A stretch of DNA of 58,623 bases from Gemmatimonadetes bacterium 13_1_40CM_69_22. Its GTDB lineage: Bacteria > Gemmatimonadota > Gemmatimonadetes > Gemmatimonadales > GWC2-71-9. Where the stretch lies: assembly GCA_001917665.1 (NCBI GenBank), contig MNEL01000026.1, positions 1-58,623 of the forward strand, given 5' to 3'. The notes below the pieces were generated by a model that searched no databases, was not told the origin of the DNA, and saw nothing but the letters and a program-made list of their open reading frames with translations. This document shows, one piece after another, positions 42,028 through 52,487 of the stretch (position 1 is its first letter; each line of letters opens with the position of its first letter). Made by a program: the position numbers and the translations under genes.

Positions 42028-42767
42028 GTGAAACGCACGCCCTGGTATCACGCTGCGCTCCTGCTGTTGTCGCTCACCCTCATCGCCGGGCCTCCGGCAC
42101 TCACGCAAACGCCGCAAGACTCGGCCCGTCTCGCGGGTACAGTGCGTTCATCCATCAATGGCCTACCGATCGCCGACGTGATGATCGCCGTGCGGGGGAC
42201 TCAGCTCTTCGACGTGAGCGATTCCGCCGGAGCGTTCGCGCTCACGGGCCTCCCCTCCGGTCACCAGATAGTCCGTATCCTGTACCGAGACAGCGTGTCG
42301 TACGAGCAGCGGATCGACCTCAAGCGCGGGAAGACGCTGACACTCGCAGTGCTACTCGATATGGACGCCGTCGAGCTGGCGCCGATCGTCGTCGAGGCGC
42401 GGAGCAGCCGCGCCGAGCGGAGCCTGGCGGGGTTTTACGACCGCAAGCAGCGGGGGTTCGGCCGCTTTTACACGTTCCGCGACCTGGAGCGCCGTAGAAG
42501 CTGGACGCTGCGGTCGTTGCTCGGCGAGGCTGGCGTGCAGATTCGCTGCGGACGGGGGTACTGCCTGCCAATCAGTTGGAGCGGGACCCGCTACTGCGTC
42601 ATGTCGCTGTTCCTCAACGGGATGCGGCTGTCCCCCGACGACATGGACGTCATCCAGGTCGACGACCTGGCCGGCGTGGAGCTGTACAAGCGTGGGTTCG
42701 ATGTCCCCATGGAGTTCCGGTATGGCTTCGGGGACAATTGCGGTGCCGTCCTGATGTGGCGCCGGTC

Positions 42768-42771
<4 letters not shown>
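42028..42771 (+). CDS. Carboxypeptidase-regulatory/TonB-plug-like secreted protein
   Basis: A 247-residue exported protein. After a signal peptide (AALLLLSLTLIAGPPALTQ) comes a carboxypeptidase-regulatory-like beta-sandwich (ARLAGTVRSSINGLPIADVMIAVRGTQLFDVSDSAGAF in adjoining strands), then a segment like a TonB-receptor plug without the barrel (VVEARSSRAERSLAGFYDRKQRG, SLFLNGMRL, IQVDDLAGVELYKRG). It lacks any barrel, so it is not a receptor by itself. GTG at 42028 is the start, 38 bases after the JAMM gene, so the two are likely co-transcribed. Similar plug-only proteins occur in Gemmatimonadota-type genomes, with function unknown. Confidence 0.72.
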
Positions 42772-43871
<1,100 letters not shown>

Positions 43872-45923
43872 TTAGCGAACGAGCCAGGGAGCGAGCACCA
43901 GGCTCACCACCGACATGAGCTTGATGAGGATGTTCATGGCCGGTCCGGCCGTATCCTTGAACGGATCCCCGACCGTGTCGCCCACGACCGCCGCCTTGTG
44001 CGGCTCCGATCCCTTGCCGCCGTGCGCGCCGCCCTCGATGAACTTCTTCGCGTTGTCCCACGCGCCGCCCGCGTTCGCCATGAAGAGCGCGAGCAGGACG
44101 CCGGTGAGCGTGGCGCCGGCGAGCATCCCGCCCAGGGCGTAGATGCCGAGCCACTTCCCGACGACGACGGGGGCCACGACGGCGGTGAGCCCCGGAATGA
44201 TCATCTCGCGCAGCGCCGCGCGCGTCGAGATGTCCACGCAGCGCGCCGAGTCGGGCTGGGCCGTGCCGGCCAGCAGCCCCGGGATCTCGCGGAACTGGCG
44301 CCGCACCTCCTGGACCATCCCTTCGGCCGCGCGTCCCACGGCGGTCATCGTCACCGCGGCGATGAAGAACGGGATGCACCCGCCGATGAAAAAGCCGATC
44401 ACGACCAGCGGGTTCACCAGATCCAGGCCCCCCGCGGGGAGGCGCACCGCGGTGCCGTAGGCGCTGAACAGGCCGAGCGCGGTGAGCGCCGCTGAGCCGA
44501 TGGCGAACCCCTTGCCCATCGCGGCGGTGGTGTTTCCGAGCGCGTCCAGGCCGTCGGTGATCTTGCGGACCGCGGGGCCGAGGCCGCTCATCTGCGCGAT
44601 CCCGCCCGCGTTGTCGGCGATGGGACCGTAGGCGTCCACGGACATGGTGATCCCGACGGTGGCGAGCATCCCGACCGCCGAGATCGCGATGCCGTACAGC
44701 CCGGCGAACCGGAACGCGACGTAGATCGCGGCGCAGATCATCAGCACGCAAGGCACGGCGCTCTTCATGCCGATGGCGAGGCCGGCGATCAGATTGGTGG
44801 CGGCCCCGGTGCGCGAGGCGTCGGCGATGACGCGGATGGGAGCGGCGGACGTGTAGTACTCGGTCAGCAGCCCGATGACGATCCCGGCCACGGTGCCCGA
44901 GACGACGGCGTAGAACGAGCCGAGCGCGGGGAGCGGCGAGCGGTTTCCCCCCAGGATGCCCGGGTCGACGGACCGTGTGATCGCGTACGCGGCGACGAGA
45001 AACAGTCCTGCGGCGATCAAGCTGCTCCAGCGGAGCGCGCCCTGAGGCGAGCCGCGCTCCAGCAACCGGAGGGCGGCGATGCCGATCACGCTCGCGCCCA
45101 GCCCGGCGATGGTGTACAGCAGCGGCAGGCCCACCGCGGCGACGCGGTTTCCGACGAGCTCGCTGGTCGCGCCGATCGCGATGGTGGCGACGATCGCCCC
45201 GACGTAGCTCTCGAAGATGTCGGCGCCCATGCCGGCGACGTCCCCCACGTTGTCTCCGACGTTGTCGGCGATGGTCGCGGGGTTGCGGGGATCGTCCTCC
45301 GGGATCCCCACCTCGACCTTACCGACGAGATCGGCGCCGACGTCCGCCGCTTTGGTGTAGATCCCGCCGGCGACGCGCGCGAACAACGCGATCGAGGACG
45401 CACCCATGGCGAAGCCCGAAATGATCTCGCTGAAGGCGCGCCAGCCGGCGTCGTCCGTCGCGAGGCCGAGCCACAGGCGCATCACGAGGCCGATCCCGGC
45501 GAGCCCGAGGCTCGCGACCGCGAGCCCCATCACGGCGCCGCCGGAGAACGCGACGCGCAACGCCTTCGCCTGGCCGCCTGCGCGTGCGGCCTCGGCGGTC
45601 CGGACGTTCGCCCGCGTGGCCGCGTGCATGCCGAACAGCCCGGCGAGGATCGAGCAGCAGGCCCCCGCCGTGTAGGCCACGCCGGTCCGCCAGCCGATCG
45701 CCCACGCCAGCAGGCTCGCGACGACCGCGATGAACGGCACCAGCGCGCTGTACTCACGTCGCAGGAACGCCATTGCGCCGCGGCGGATGAGGGCGGCGAT
45801 GTCGCGCATCGCTGGCGAGCCTTCCGGGGCACGGCGGATCGCGGCGTAGATGAGCCAGGCCACCGCGAGGCCCAGCAGCCCGGCAGCGACGCTGGCGAGG
45901 GGAAGCACCCCGGTGATGGTCAC
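43872..45923 (-). CDS. hppA: Membrane-bound ion-translocating pyrophosphatase
   Basis: A 683-residue integral membrane enzyme that couples pyrophosphate hydrolysis to proton (or sodium) export. About 16 helices. Conserved segments: [42 protein letters not shown], and near the end [43 protein letters not shown] (in consecutive blocks). The sequence [19 protein letters not shown] has Ala where potassium-independent enzymes have Lys, so it should be of the potassium-dependent class. Start is the GTG overlapping the pth stop (GTGA). Confidence 0.94.
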   Translation of the reverse strand: MTITGVLPLASVAAGLLGLAVAWLIYAAIRRAPEGSPAMRDIAALIRRGAMAFLRREYSALVPFIAVVASLLAWAIGWRTGVAYTAGACCSILAGLFGMHAATRANVRTAEAARAGGQAKALRVAFSGGAVMGLAVASLGLAGIGLVMRLWLGLATDDAGWRAFSEIISGFAMGASSIALFARVAGGIYTKAADVGADLVGKVEVGIPEDDPRNPATIADNVGDNVGDVAGMGADIFESYVGAIVATIAIGATSELVGNRVAAVGLPLLYTIAGLGASVIGIAALRLLERGSPQGALRWSSLIAAGLFLVAAYAITRSVDPGILGGNRSPLPALGSFYAVVSGTVAGIVIGLLTEYYTSAAPIRVIADASRTGAATNLIAGLAIGMKSAVPCVLMICAAIYVAFRFAGLYGIAISAVGMLATVGITMSVDAYGPIADNAGGIAQMSGLGPAVRKITDGLDALGNTTAAMGKGFAIGSAALTALGLFSAYGTAVRLPAGGLDLVNPLVVIGFFIGGCIPFFIAAVTMTAVGRAAEGMVQEVRRQFREIPGLLAGTAQPDSARCVDISTRAALREMIIPGLTAVVAPVVVGKWLGIYALGGMLAGATLTGVLLALFMANAGGAWDNAKKFIEGGAHGGKGSEPHKAAVVGDTVGDPFKDTAGPAMNILIKLMSVVSLVLAPWLVR

Positions 45924-46462
45924 GTGACGCCCTCCCGCACCCACTGCGTCACCGCGTCCACCATCGGAGGCAAGAGCGCTGCGACCTGCTCGTGCTGCTC
46001 GGGGGTAAACGGCGCCAGCACGTACTCGGACCAGTCGCCGACGCCTTCCGGCAGCGGCCCCACGCCGATCCGCAACCGCGCGTACTGGCGCGACTGGAGC
46101 GCGGCCTCGATGCTCTTGAGGCCGTTGTGCCCGCCGGCCGATCCTTCGGCCCGCAGGCGGAAGGTGCCGCAGGGAAGCTGGAAGTCGTCCACCAGCACGA
46201 GCAGCTCGGTGGCCGGATTGAAGGACGGGTCGGCGCGAAGCGACGCCAGCGCCGCGCCGCTGCGGTTCATGGACGTGGTGGGCTTGAGCACCCGGACGGG
46301 CACGCTGTCCACTGATCCTGCGGTGATCCGCGCGCGCTCGCCGCGCCGGAACGGGGGAAAGCCCCAATGGGCGACGAGCGCATCGGCAAGCCAGAAGCCG
46401 GCATTGTGGCGCGTCGCGGCGTACTCCGGACCGGGGTTGCCGAGGCCGACGACGGCGCGCAG
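45920..46462 (-). CDS. pth: Peptidyl-tRNA hydrolase with CTG start
   Basis: Recycles peptidyl-tRNA by cutting the ester bond. Read from CTG at 46462 the protein is 180 residues and has the full family N-terminus ([20 protein letters not shown]): N9, catalytic H19, N66 (TSMNRSG), D92 (VLVDDFQLP) and N113 ([12 protein letters not shown]). No ATG, GTG or TTG exists between the in-frame rplY stop (46468-46466) and this conserved segment. The next GTG (46312) would remove H19 and N9 and make an inactive protein. AGAGAG 7 bases upstream, inside the rplY end, can serve as ribosome site. Its stop overlaps hppA by 4 bases. Confidence 0.85.
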   Translation of the reverse strand: MRAVVGLGNPGPEYAATRHNAGFWLADALVAHWGFPPFRRGERARITAGSVDSVPVRVLKPTTSMNRSGAALASLRADPSFNPATELLVLVDDFQLPCGTFRLRAEGSAGGHNGLKSIEAALQSRQYARLRIGVGPLPEGVGDWSEYVLAPFTPEQHEQVAALLPPMVDAVTQWVREGVT

Positions 46463-46465
46463 GGA

Positions 46466-47239
46466 TCAGCTCTCTTTGCCGCCCTTGGGCTTCTCGGCCT
46501 TCTCGGGTTTCTCCGGCTTCTCGGCCTTGGCCGGGGCGGCAGGGGCGCCCTTTGCCTCCGGTTTCGCGGCACCTTCGGCCGCGCCCTCGCCCTCCTCCTC
46601 CTCGCCCTCGCGCACCTTGCGGATCAGCTCGGGCTCGGCGACTTCGGCCGCGGCCTCAGGCGCGGGGGCCGTCACCTCTTCAGCCCGCGGCGGCACCACC
46701 GTGGCGATCGTGAGGTCCGCCAGGGTGAGGATCGTCGCGTTCGGGATGTTCAGCTCCCGCACGTGCAGGGAGTCGCCGATCTTGAGGGCCGTGACGTCGA
46801 GCTCCACGCGGTCGGGGATGTTCTCCGGCATCACCTCGATCTCGACCTCGCGCGTCACCTGGTCGAGCACGCCACCGGCGTTGCGCACACCGTCGGGGTT
46901 GCCGACCAGGTGCACGGGCACCTTGAGCTTGACCTTCTCCTCGGCGTGGATCTCGTAGAAATCCACGTGGATGATGTCGGGCCGGATGGGGTGGCGCTGG
47001 ATCTCGCGAATCAGCGTCTTGGTTTTCTTGCCGTCCACCGAAAGCTCGATGATCGTGCTGGCGGGCTCGACTCCCGTGAGCGCCTTCTCGAGCGCCTTCG
47101 CCTCCACCTCGAGCGGCTGGGTGTCACGCCCGTGCCCGTAGATCACGGCGGGGACTTTGCCCTGGAAGCGCGCCTGCCGGGCAGCGCCCTTGCCGGTCGT
47201 GGTGCGCGGACTCGCCGCGAGAGAAACGATCTGTGCCAT
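46466..47239 (-). CDS. rplY: 50S ribosomal protein L25/general stress protein Ctc
   Basis: A 257-residue L25 of the long Ctc type. It starts [37 protein letters not shown], with the 5S-rRNA-binding domain to about residue 95 and the TL5-type C-terminal beta domain ([20 protein letters not shown]). After residue 190 there is a low-complexity tail, first acidic ([15 protein letters not shown]) and then Lys-Pro-Glu repeats ([15 protein letters not shown]). The tail is unusually long. It lies between prs and pth in one operon, and pth continues in the same frame after the stop. Confidence 0.93.
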   Translation of the reverse strand: MAQIVSLAASPRTTTGKGAARQARFQGKVPAVIYGHGRDTQPLEVEAKALEKALTGVEPASTIIELSVDGKKTKTLIREIQRHPIRPDIIHVDFYEIHAEEKVKLKVPVHLVGNPDGVRNAGGVLDQVTREVEIEVMPENIPDRVELDVTALKIGDSLHVRELNIPNATILTLADLTIATVVPPRAEEVTAPAPEAAAEVAEPELIRKVREGEEEEGEGAAEGAAKPEAKGAPAAPAKAEKPEKPEKAEKPKGGKES

Positions 47240-47248
47240 TGCCAGTCC

Positions 47249-47276
47249 TCAGATGTCAGACGTCCGACATCAGTCG
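47249..47276. repeat. Degenerate four-unit heptamer in the prs-rplY gap
   Basis: TCAGATG, TCAGACG, TCCGACA and TCAGTCG follow each other without gaps between rplY and prs; the last unit covers the prs stop codon. It also reads as the small inverted repeat GATGTC/GACATC. The unit is again 7 bases. Confidence 0.5.
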
Positions 47277-48223
47277 AAGAGCGAGCTCACCGACTGGTTC
47301 GAGTGCTCGTAACCGATCGCCTTGGCGATCAGTCCCGCGATCGACAGCACCTTCAGCTTCTCGAAGCTCCGCTCCTCGGGGATCCGGATGGTGTTCGTCA
47401 CCGTCACTTCGTCGATGCACGAGGCCCGCAGCCGCTCGACCGCGGGGCCGGACAGCAGCGCGTGCGTCGCGAACGCGTAGATCTTGCGAGCGCCCAGGCG
47501 CTGCAGCGCCACCGCCGCCTCGGTGATCGTCCCCGCCGTGTCGATCATGTCGTCGGGGATGAGGCAGTCTTTGTTCGCGACGTCACCCACGACGTTGACG
47601 ACCTCGGCCACGTTCGCCGAGGGGCGCCGCTTGTCGATGATGGCGAGCGACGCGTTCAGTCGCTTGGCGAACCCCCGTGCCATCTTCGCGGAGCCGACGT
47701 CGGGCGCGACGACCACCGGATCGTACAGGCTCTTCTGGCGGAAATAGCTCACGAATGCCGGTGCGGCGTACAGGTGATCCACCGGGATGTCGAAAAACCC
47801 CTGGAGCTGGTGGGAATGAAAGTCCATTCCCAGCACGCGGTCCGCCCCCGCGTGCGTGATCATGTTCGCCATCAGTTTGGCGCTGATTGCGACGCGCGGC
47901 TGGTCCTTCCGATCCTGGCGCGCGTAGCCGAAGTATGGCAGCACCGCGGTCGTGCGCGCCGCGCTCGCCCGACGGGCCGCGTCGATCAGGAACAGCAGCT
48001 CGATCCAGTTCTCCGCCGGTGGGTTGGTCGGCTGGATGATGAAGACGTCCCGGCCGCGGACGTTCTCATCGATCTTGACGAAGATCTCTCCGTCGGCAAA
48101 GCGGCGGATCGTCACCGCGCACAACGGCTGCCCCAAGGTCTGAGCCATCTCCTCGGCGAGCGGCCGGTTGGCCGTCCCGGCGAGGAGCAACAGCTGGCTC
48201 CGCGACAGCGTGAGATCCGCCAT
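47270..48223 (-). CDS. prs: Ribose-phosphate pyrophosphokinase
   Basis: Makes PRPP from ribose-5-phosphate and ATP. The 317 residues show LLLAGTANRPLAEEMAQTLG, DGEIFVKIDENVRGRDVFIIQ, the metal/ATP loop YARQDRKDQPR, the DFHSHQLQGFF motif and the PRPP loop DDMIDTAGTITEAA. Length and motifs are those of class I enzymes. A good promoter lies just upstream, with the predicted transcript start only about 5 bases before the ATG. It heads the prs-rplY-pth-hppA-ychF group. Confidence 0.96.
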   Translation of the reverse strand: MADLTLSRSQLLLLAGTANRPLAEEMAQTLGQPLCAVTIRRFADGEIFVKIDENVRGRDVFIIQPTNPPAENWIELLFLIDAARRASAARTTAVLPYFGYARQDRKDQPRVAISAKLMANMITHAGADRVLGMDFHSHQLQGFFDIPVDHLYAAPAFVSYFRQKSLYDPVVVAPDVGSAKMARGFAKRLNASLAIIDKRRPSANVAEVVNVVGDVANKDCLIPDDMIDTAGTITEAAVALQRLGARKIYAFATHALLSGPAVERLRASCIDEVTVTNTIRIPEERSFEKLKVLSIAGLIAKAIGYEHSNQSVSSLFD

Positions 48224-48234
48224 GTGAGCCCCGC

Positions 48235-48263
48235 AAAATAGACGGCAAACTGCTGGAAGCCAA
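48235..48263 (-). promoter_or_regulatory. Promoter for prs operon
   Basis: Minus strand: TTGGCT (48263-48258), a 17-base spacer and TATTTT (48240-48235). The expected transcript start near 48228 leaves a leader of about 5 bases before the prs ATG, so the message may be nearly leaderless. Confidence 0.5.
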
Positions 48264-48275
48264 GGGGTTGGGGCG

Positions 48276-49214
48276 CTATTGCTTGGCCGCGGCCGGGGGC
48301 GCGAGCGATCGGCTCGCCGGCGTGAGGCCGTCCACGTCCCACGCGTTCATGCGGTACAGCGTGCCCGCGTCGCCGCCTGCAGCCCCGCCCCTGGTGCGCC
48401 GGATCCAGAAGGCCCCGGGGATGGAATCGAAGACGAGCGCGACCAGCGTCGTGCCGCGGGCGCCGCGCACACTCAGGCGCCGCGCCGGCCGCAGCGCCCG
48501 GGCGGAGTCGGCCTGCGCGGGCGAGGCGAAGCCCGCGGCCGTCACGGCGCGGTACTTCTCGAGCAGCCGGGCGACCGCGCCCGAGTCCGCCGGGGCGCCG
48601 TTCAGCTTCCAGGTCGTTCCGACGCGCTGGACCGTGTAGCGGTCCTTCCCGCGCTCGACCTCGATCAGCGCGACGCTGTCCGGCTCGACCGCGGCAATGC
48701 GCTTGTCACGCCAGTCGTCCACCGCGCGATCCGCCAGCGACGCCAGCCGGCCACGCCACAGGTATACGTGGCTGTCGCCAGGCCGGCGCACGTAGGCGCT
48801 CGCGTACTCCGAGCCCCGGGCTCCGACGATCAGCGCGAGGAGCGGTTTGCCGCCGCGCCTGACGCGGACCCACCGGCCGGTCGCACTGTCGACGTTGAGC
48901 CGGTCGAACGACGATGAATCCTGGGCCACGAGCTCCGGCGCCACGCTGTCGCGCAGGGCCAGGAAGAAATCGTTCACGGCGTCGGGCGCGGCGCGGCGGC
49001 CATTCGCCGTCCAGCCGGTCGCAGACTTGGCGACGATGATTGAATCCGTTCCCTTGACGACGCTGATCGTGTCCACGTCGCTCTGCGCGAGTGCGGGAAC
49101 GCTGAGACCGCCGGTGACCGTGTCCGAGCCTCGGGAGAAGAGCTCGGAGCCCCCCCAGAGGAGCAGCACGACGACGAGCGTTAGGGCGATCAACTTCAGG
49201 TGTTTCGCGCTCAT
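48276..49214 (-). CDS. DUF4340 domain protein of a Gld-type ABC cluster
   Basis: A 312-residue protein with one N-terminal membrane anchor (KLIALTLVVVLLLWGGSELF) and a mostly beta periplasmic region of the DUF4340 type (VDTISVVKGTDSIIVAKSATGWTANG, SFDRLNVDSATGRWVRVRRGG, YTVQRVGTTWKLNG). DUF4340 proteins regularly follow the GldF/GldG permease and are thought to be part of the same envelope complex. The start overlaps the upstream stop by 4 bases. Role is inferred from context. Confidence 0.8.
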   Translation of the reverse strand: MSAKHLKLIALTLVVVLLLWGGSELFSRGSDTVTGGLSVPALAQSDVDTISVVKGTDSIIVAKSATGWTANGRRAAPDAVNDFFLALRDSVAPELVAQDSSSFDRLNVDSATGRWVRVRRGGKPLLALIVGARGSEYASAYVRRPGDSHVYLWRGRLASLADRAVDDWRDKRIAAVEPDSVALIEVERGKDRYTVQRVGTTWKLNGAPADSGAVARLLEKYRAVTAAGFASPAQADSARALRPARRLSVRGARGTTLVALVFDSIPGAFWIRRTRGGAAGGDAGTLYRMNAWDVDGLTPASRSLAPPAAAKQ

Positions 49215-51451
49215 CCGGCACCCGCCAGCGCCAGCGGCCGGTACGTCTGCCGCGTGATCTGCCGCCGCCGCCACAATCGCACGGCGCCGAACACGATCAG
49301 CAGTACGGGTACTCCGATGATGTTGCCGTATTTCACCGCCTGGCGCATGGTGACACTGGTGAAGACCAGGGGCGGGGGCGCACGGTTCTTCGAGCGAATG
49401 GCGATCAGCGCCTCGTCCTGCGCGAGCCAGTCCACCGCGTTCTGGACGAAGACGATGTTGTCCGGCGAGTTCTGCGCGTAGCGGTCGCTCGCGAAGTCCG
49501 CGCTGCCCACGACCACCACGCGGCCGCGCACAGCGCCGGAGCTGTCGCGCGTCACGGGGTTGACGAGCGCGGCCAGGACCCGGGGGCGCAGGCTGTCGCG
49601 CCGGAACTCCCGCGACGGATCGAGGAACGCGGTGGTCTCCTGGACGCCGCCCGCCCGACTCGTGACCAACAGCGGGGTGACGGCGCTCTTCAGCGCCTTG
49701 GTCGTGTCGATGCTGCTCGACCAGGGCAGCAGCACCCCGTCGATTTCGGCGTTCACGGGCGAGGCTTTGGTGCTCGCCGCTTGCACCCAGAGGGGGTAGG
49801 GCAGGAGCACTTGCCCGAACTGCGTCTGGATCGCGACGCGCGCGTTCGAGGCGAGGTCGTAGACCATGTCGGAGCGGACGGACACGCCGTACGGCTTGAG
49901 CAGCTCGTTCCAGCCCACGAGCCGCGAGAACGAGAACGGACCCTGCGGCGAGCGCTCCATGCCGCTGGCCATGAGGAGCAGGCTCCCGCCGCGGTCGAGG
50001 AACGCCCTGAACGTGCCGGCCTGCGCGCCGCGCAGCGAGTCGGGCGTTCCGGCAAAGATCAGCACCTTCACGTCGGGCGCGATCGTGCTGTCCGAGAGCG
50101 AGACCGAACGGACGGTATAGGTTCGCTCGAGTTGCTGCCGCAGCGCGTCGAAGGACCGCCGCGCCTGCGGCGGCGTCTGCTGCTCGGTGAGCTCGCCGAA
50201 CCCGATCGCCGGCTTGGCGGTCGTGGTGAGGGAGCGGATGTCGGACGTCAGGCGGTACTCGAGATCGTTCGTTTGCTGGACGAAGGGGATGGTCTTGACG
50301 CCGTCGGCGTAGCGCACCGCGACGCCGAGGTAGCCTTCCTTCACCTGCAGCTCGCTCTTGCCGAGCACGTTGAACTGTACCGCCGGAATGCCCAGGGTGC
50401 GCGCCTCGCGCAGCGCGGCGCTGTCGGCGGAGGGGTCCTGCACCACGAGCTTTACCCTGCCGCGGCCGGCGGCGCGGTAGTCGCGGAGCAAATCGTCCAG
50501 GTCGCGTTTCAGGAACGCCACTTCGGGCGGCAGCGCGCTCGACGCGAACAGCTTGATGGTCACGATATCGGGCAGCGCCCCGAGGATCCGCTTCGTCGCG
50601 GGCGCGAGCGTGTACGACCGTCCCGGCGTCAGGTCGAGCCGGCCGCCGATGTGGCGCCCCAGCAGGTTCACGACGATCATCGCCGCCGCGAGCAGCGCCG
50701 TCCCGAGTCGCAGGCGCTGCAGCGACGCCCCGCGCGCCGTGAGCTTGCGGCGCATCAGCGCGAAGTAGGCGAGCAGCAGGAAGATGGCGGCGAGCGTCAG
50801 GAAGTACACTGCGTCGCGCAGGTCGATCACGCCGCGGTCGATGCCGGTGAAATGCGACAGCACGCCGAGCGACGCGGCGATGGCCCCGAGTCGGGGGGGA
50901 AGCCCTACGATCAAGGGATCGAGCCCGACCAGGACCAGCACGAACATCACCGCGACGGCGAGGATGAAGGCGGTGATCTGGTTCGGCGTGACGCTCGAGG
51001 CCCAGATGCCCACGGCGCCGAGCCCGGCGATCAGCAGCGCGGCCCCGACGTACTGTGCCACCAGCATCCCGAGCGCGAGATGGGCTCCCAGGGCGAGGCC
51101 GATCGGGAGTGTCAGGGTGAGGGCGAGCGCGATGAGGAGGAACAGCACCTGACCGGCGTACTTGCCGAGCAGCAGCTCGAGCTCCGTGATCGGCTGGGCC
51201 AGCACGACCTCGAGCGTGCCACTGCGACGGTCCTCGGCGAGGGCGCGCATCGTCACGGCGGGCGCGAGGAACAAGAGGAGCCACGGCAGCAGGTCGAGCA
51301 TCGGCCGCAGCGACGCCACGCCGTACATCTCGACCTCCCGAAAGAACAGGAAGCCGTTCACGCCGGTGAACACGACCAGCAGGATGTACGCGGTGGGGTG
51401 ATCGAACAGCGCGCCGAGCTCGCGCCGGGCGATCGTCACGATGGCGTTCAT
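49211..51451 (-). CDS. GldF-GldG fusion: ABC-2 permease joined to Gld auxiliary domain
   Basis: A 746-residue protein. Residues 1-250 are an ABC-2 type permease with six helices (AYILLVVFTGVNGFLFF, TMRALAEDRRSGTLEVVLAQP with the ABC-2 motif, ITAFILAVAVMFVLVLVG). From about 270 to 700 lies a GldG-type extracytoplasmic domain (ITIKLFASSALPPEVAFLKRDL in strands, DVKVLIFAGTPDS, FLDRGGSLLLMASG), and a final helix near 720-738 anchors the end. In Bacteroidota GldF and GldG are separate, with roles in gliding; outside that group the transported material is unknown. It overlaps both neighbours by 4 bases. Confidence 0.88.
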   Translation of the reverse strand: MNAIVTIARRELGALFDHPTAYILLVVFTGVNGFLFFREVEMYGVASLRPMLDLLPWLLLFLAPAVTMRALAEDRRSGTLEVVLAQPITELELLLGKYAGQVLFLLIALALTLTLPIGLALGAHLALGMLVAQYVGAALLIAGLGAVGIWASSVTPNQITAFILAVAVMFVLVLVGLDPLIVGLPPRLGAIAASLGVLSHFTGIDRGVIDLRDAVYFLTLAAIFLLLAYFALMRRKLTARGASLQRLRLGTALLAAAMIVVNLLGRHIGGRLDLTPGRSYTLAPATKRILGALPDIVTIKLFASSALPPEVAFLKRDLDDLLRDYRAAGRGRVKLVVQDPSADSAALREARTLGIPAVQFNVLGKSELQVKEGYLGVAVRYADGVKTIPFVQQTNDLEYRLTSDIRSLTTTAKPAIGFGELTEQQTPPQARRSFDALRQQLERTYTVRSVSLSDSTIAPDVKVLIFAGTPDSLRGAQAGTFRAFLDRGGSLLLMASGMERSPQGPFSFSRLVGWNELLKPYGVSVRSDMVYDLASNARVAIQTQFGQVLLPYPLWVQAASTKASPVNAEIDGVLLPWSSSIDTTKALKSAVTPLLVTSRAGGVQETTAFLDPSREFRRDSLRPRVLAALVNPVTRDSSGAVRGRVVVVGSADFASDRYAQNSPDNIVFVQNAVDWLAQDEALIAIRSKNRAPPPLVFTSVTMRQAVKYGNIIGVPVLLIVFGAVRLWRRRQITRQTYRPLALAGAG

Positions 51452-52392
51452 GCGTCGGTCGCGTCGCCGCGCGTGAGCTGGCGGAACAGCTGCTCGAGAC
51501 TGGCGCGCTCCTCGTGCAGCTCATACAACGTCCAGCCGCGGGACTTGGCGAGGCCGAAGATCTCGGGCCGGAGGTCCGTGCCGCCGTCCGCGGTGAGCGT
51601 GACTGCGACCCGACCGTCTGCCGCGCGTCCGGGCTCGACCCGGCGAACGCCGGGCAGCTCGCGGAGTGCCTCGGCGACGCCCGTCCCGGCGGCTTCGACG
51701 GCGATCGCCACCGCGCCCTCCGCCTGCTGGATGAGGCGATCCACCGGGCCATCCGCGACGATCTTGCCGCGACTGATGACCAGCAGCCGCGAGCAGGTGT
51801 GCTGCACCTCGGACAGGACGTGCGTCGACAGGATCACCGTGCGGTCCCTTCCGAGCGTCCCGATGAGGCGTCGGATCTCGACGCGCTGGTTCGGGTCGAG
51901 GCCTTCCGTCGGCTCGTCGAGCACGAGCAGGTCGGGGCGGTGCAGCATCGCTTGTGCCAGCCCCACGCGCTGACGGAATCCCTTCGAGAGTTCTCCGATC
52001 GGGCGGTAGTAGACGCTCTCGATCCCGGTGCCGGTGATCGCGGCGTCGAGCGCCTGACGACGCGTGAGCCCCGCGAGCTCACGCAGGTCGGCGATGAACG
52101 CGAGGTAGTCGGCCACCAGCATGTCGTCGTACTGGGGGTTGTTCTCGGGCAGGTAGCCGATGCGGCGCTTGGCCTCGCGCGCCGCGTCGGCGAGTGGCAC
52201 GCCGTCGAGCCGGATCTCGCCCGAGTCCGGCTCGTAGAACTGCGTGATCATCCGCATCGTGGTGGATTTGCCAGCGCCGTTGGGGCCGAGGAACCCGACC
52301 ACTTGTCCCGGATCGACCGCGAACGACACGCCGTCGACAGCGGTCACGCCGTCGAAACGCTTGGAGACACGGTCTAATGAAAGCAAAGACAT
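51448..52392 (-). CDS. ABC transporter ATP-binding protein, GldA-like
   Basis: A 314-residue ATPase that powers the downstream permease fusion. Walker A GPNGAGKST (35-43), Q-loop in GYLPENNPQYDDMLV, ABC signature LSKGFRQRVGLAQA, Walker B LLVLDEPTEGLDP, and the switch His in VILSTHVLSEVQ. The LPENNPLY-type Q-loop is shared with GldA and related ABC-2 ATPases. The C-terminal 90 residues form an accessory domain. A candidate promoter is 30-60 bases upstream, so it heads the three-gene cluster. Confidence 0.93.
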   Translation of the reverse strand: MSLLSLDRVSKRFDGVTAVDGVSFAVDPGQVVGFLGPNGAGKSTTMRMITQFYEPDSGEIRLDGVPLADAAREAKRRIGYLPENNPQYDDMLVADYLAFIADLRELAGLTRRQALDAAITGTGIESVYYRPIGELSKGFRQRVGLAQAMLHRPDLLVLDEPTEGLDPNQRVEIRRLIGTLGRDRTVILSTHVLSEVQHTCSRLLVISRGKIVADGPVDRLIQQAEGAVAIAVEAAGTGVAEALRELPGVRRVEPGRAADGRVAVTLTADGGTDLRPEIFGLAKSRGWTLYELHEERASLEQLFRQLTRGDATDA

Positions 52393-52423
52393 GGGGCGAG
52401 TGTGTGGAGTACTCGGGGGAAGA

Positions 52424-52452
52424 TGCTAATCAACAACGGCCCGGTTGTTCAA
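52424..52452 (-). promoter_or_regulatory. Candidate promoter for the Gld-type ABC cluster
   Basis: Minus strand: TTGAAC (52452-52447), a 17-base spacer and TAGCAT (52429-52424), each 4 of 6 matches. The predicted start near 52417 is about 25 bases before the ATPase ATG. It is an AT-richer island in GC-rich surroundings. Confidence 0.45.
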
Positions 52453-52487
52453 GCCCCCGCCTCCCCCGAGCCGGGCGTTGCAGATCC

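Noticed and set aside
52434-52482. Inverted repeat CAACGGCCCGG/CCGGGCGTTG after the di-haem oxidoreductase gene
   Set aside because: Imperfect stem, 26-base loop and no T-run; it overlaps the candidate promoter of the next gene, so I did not call it a terminator.
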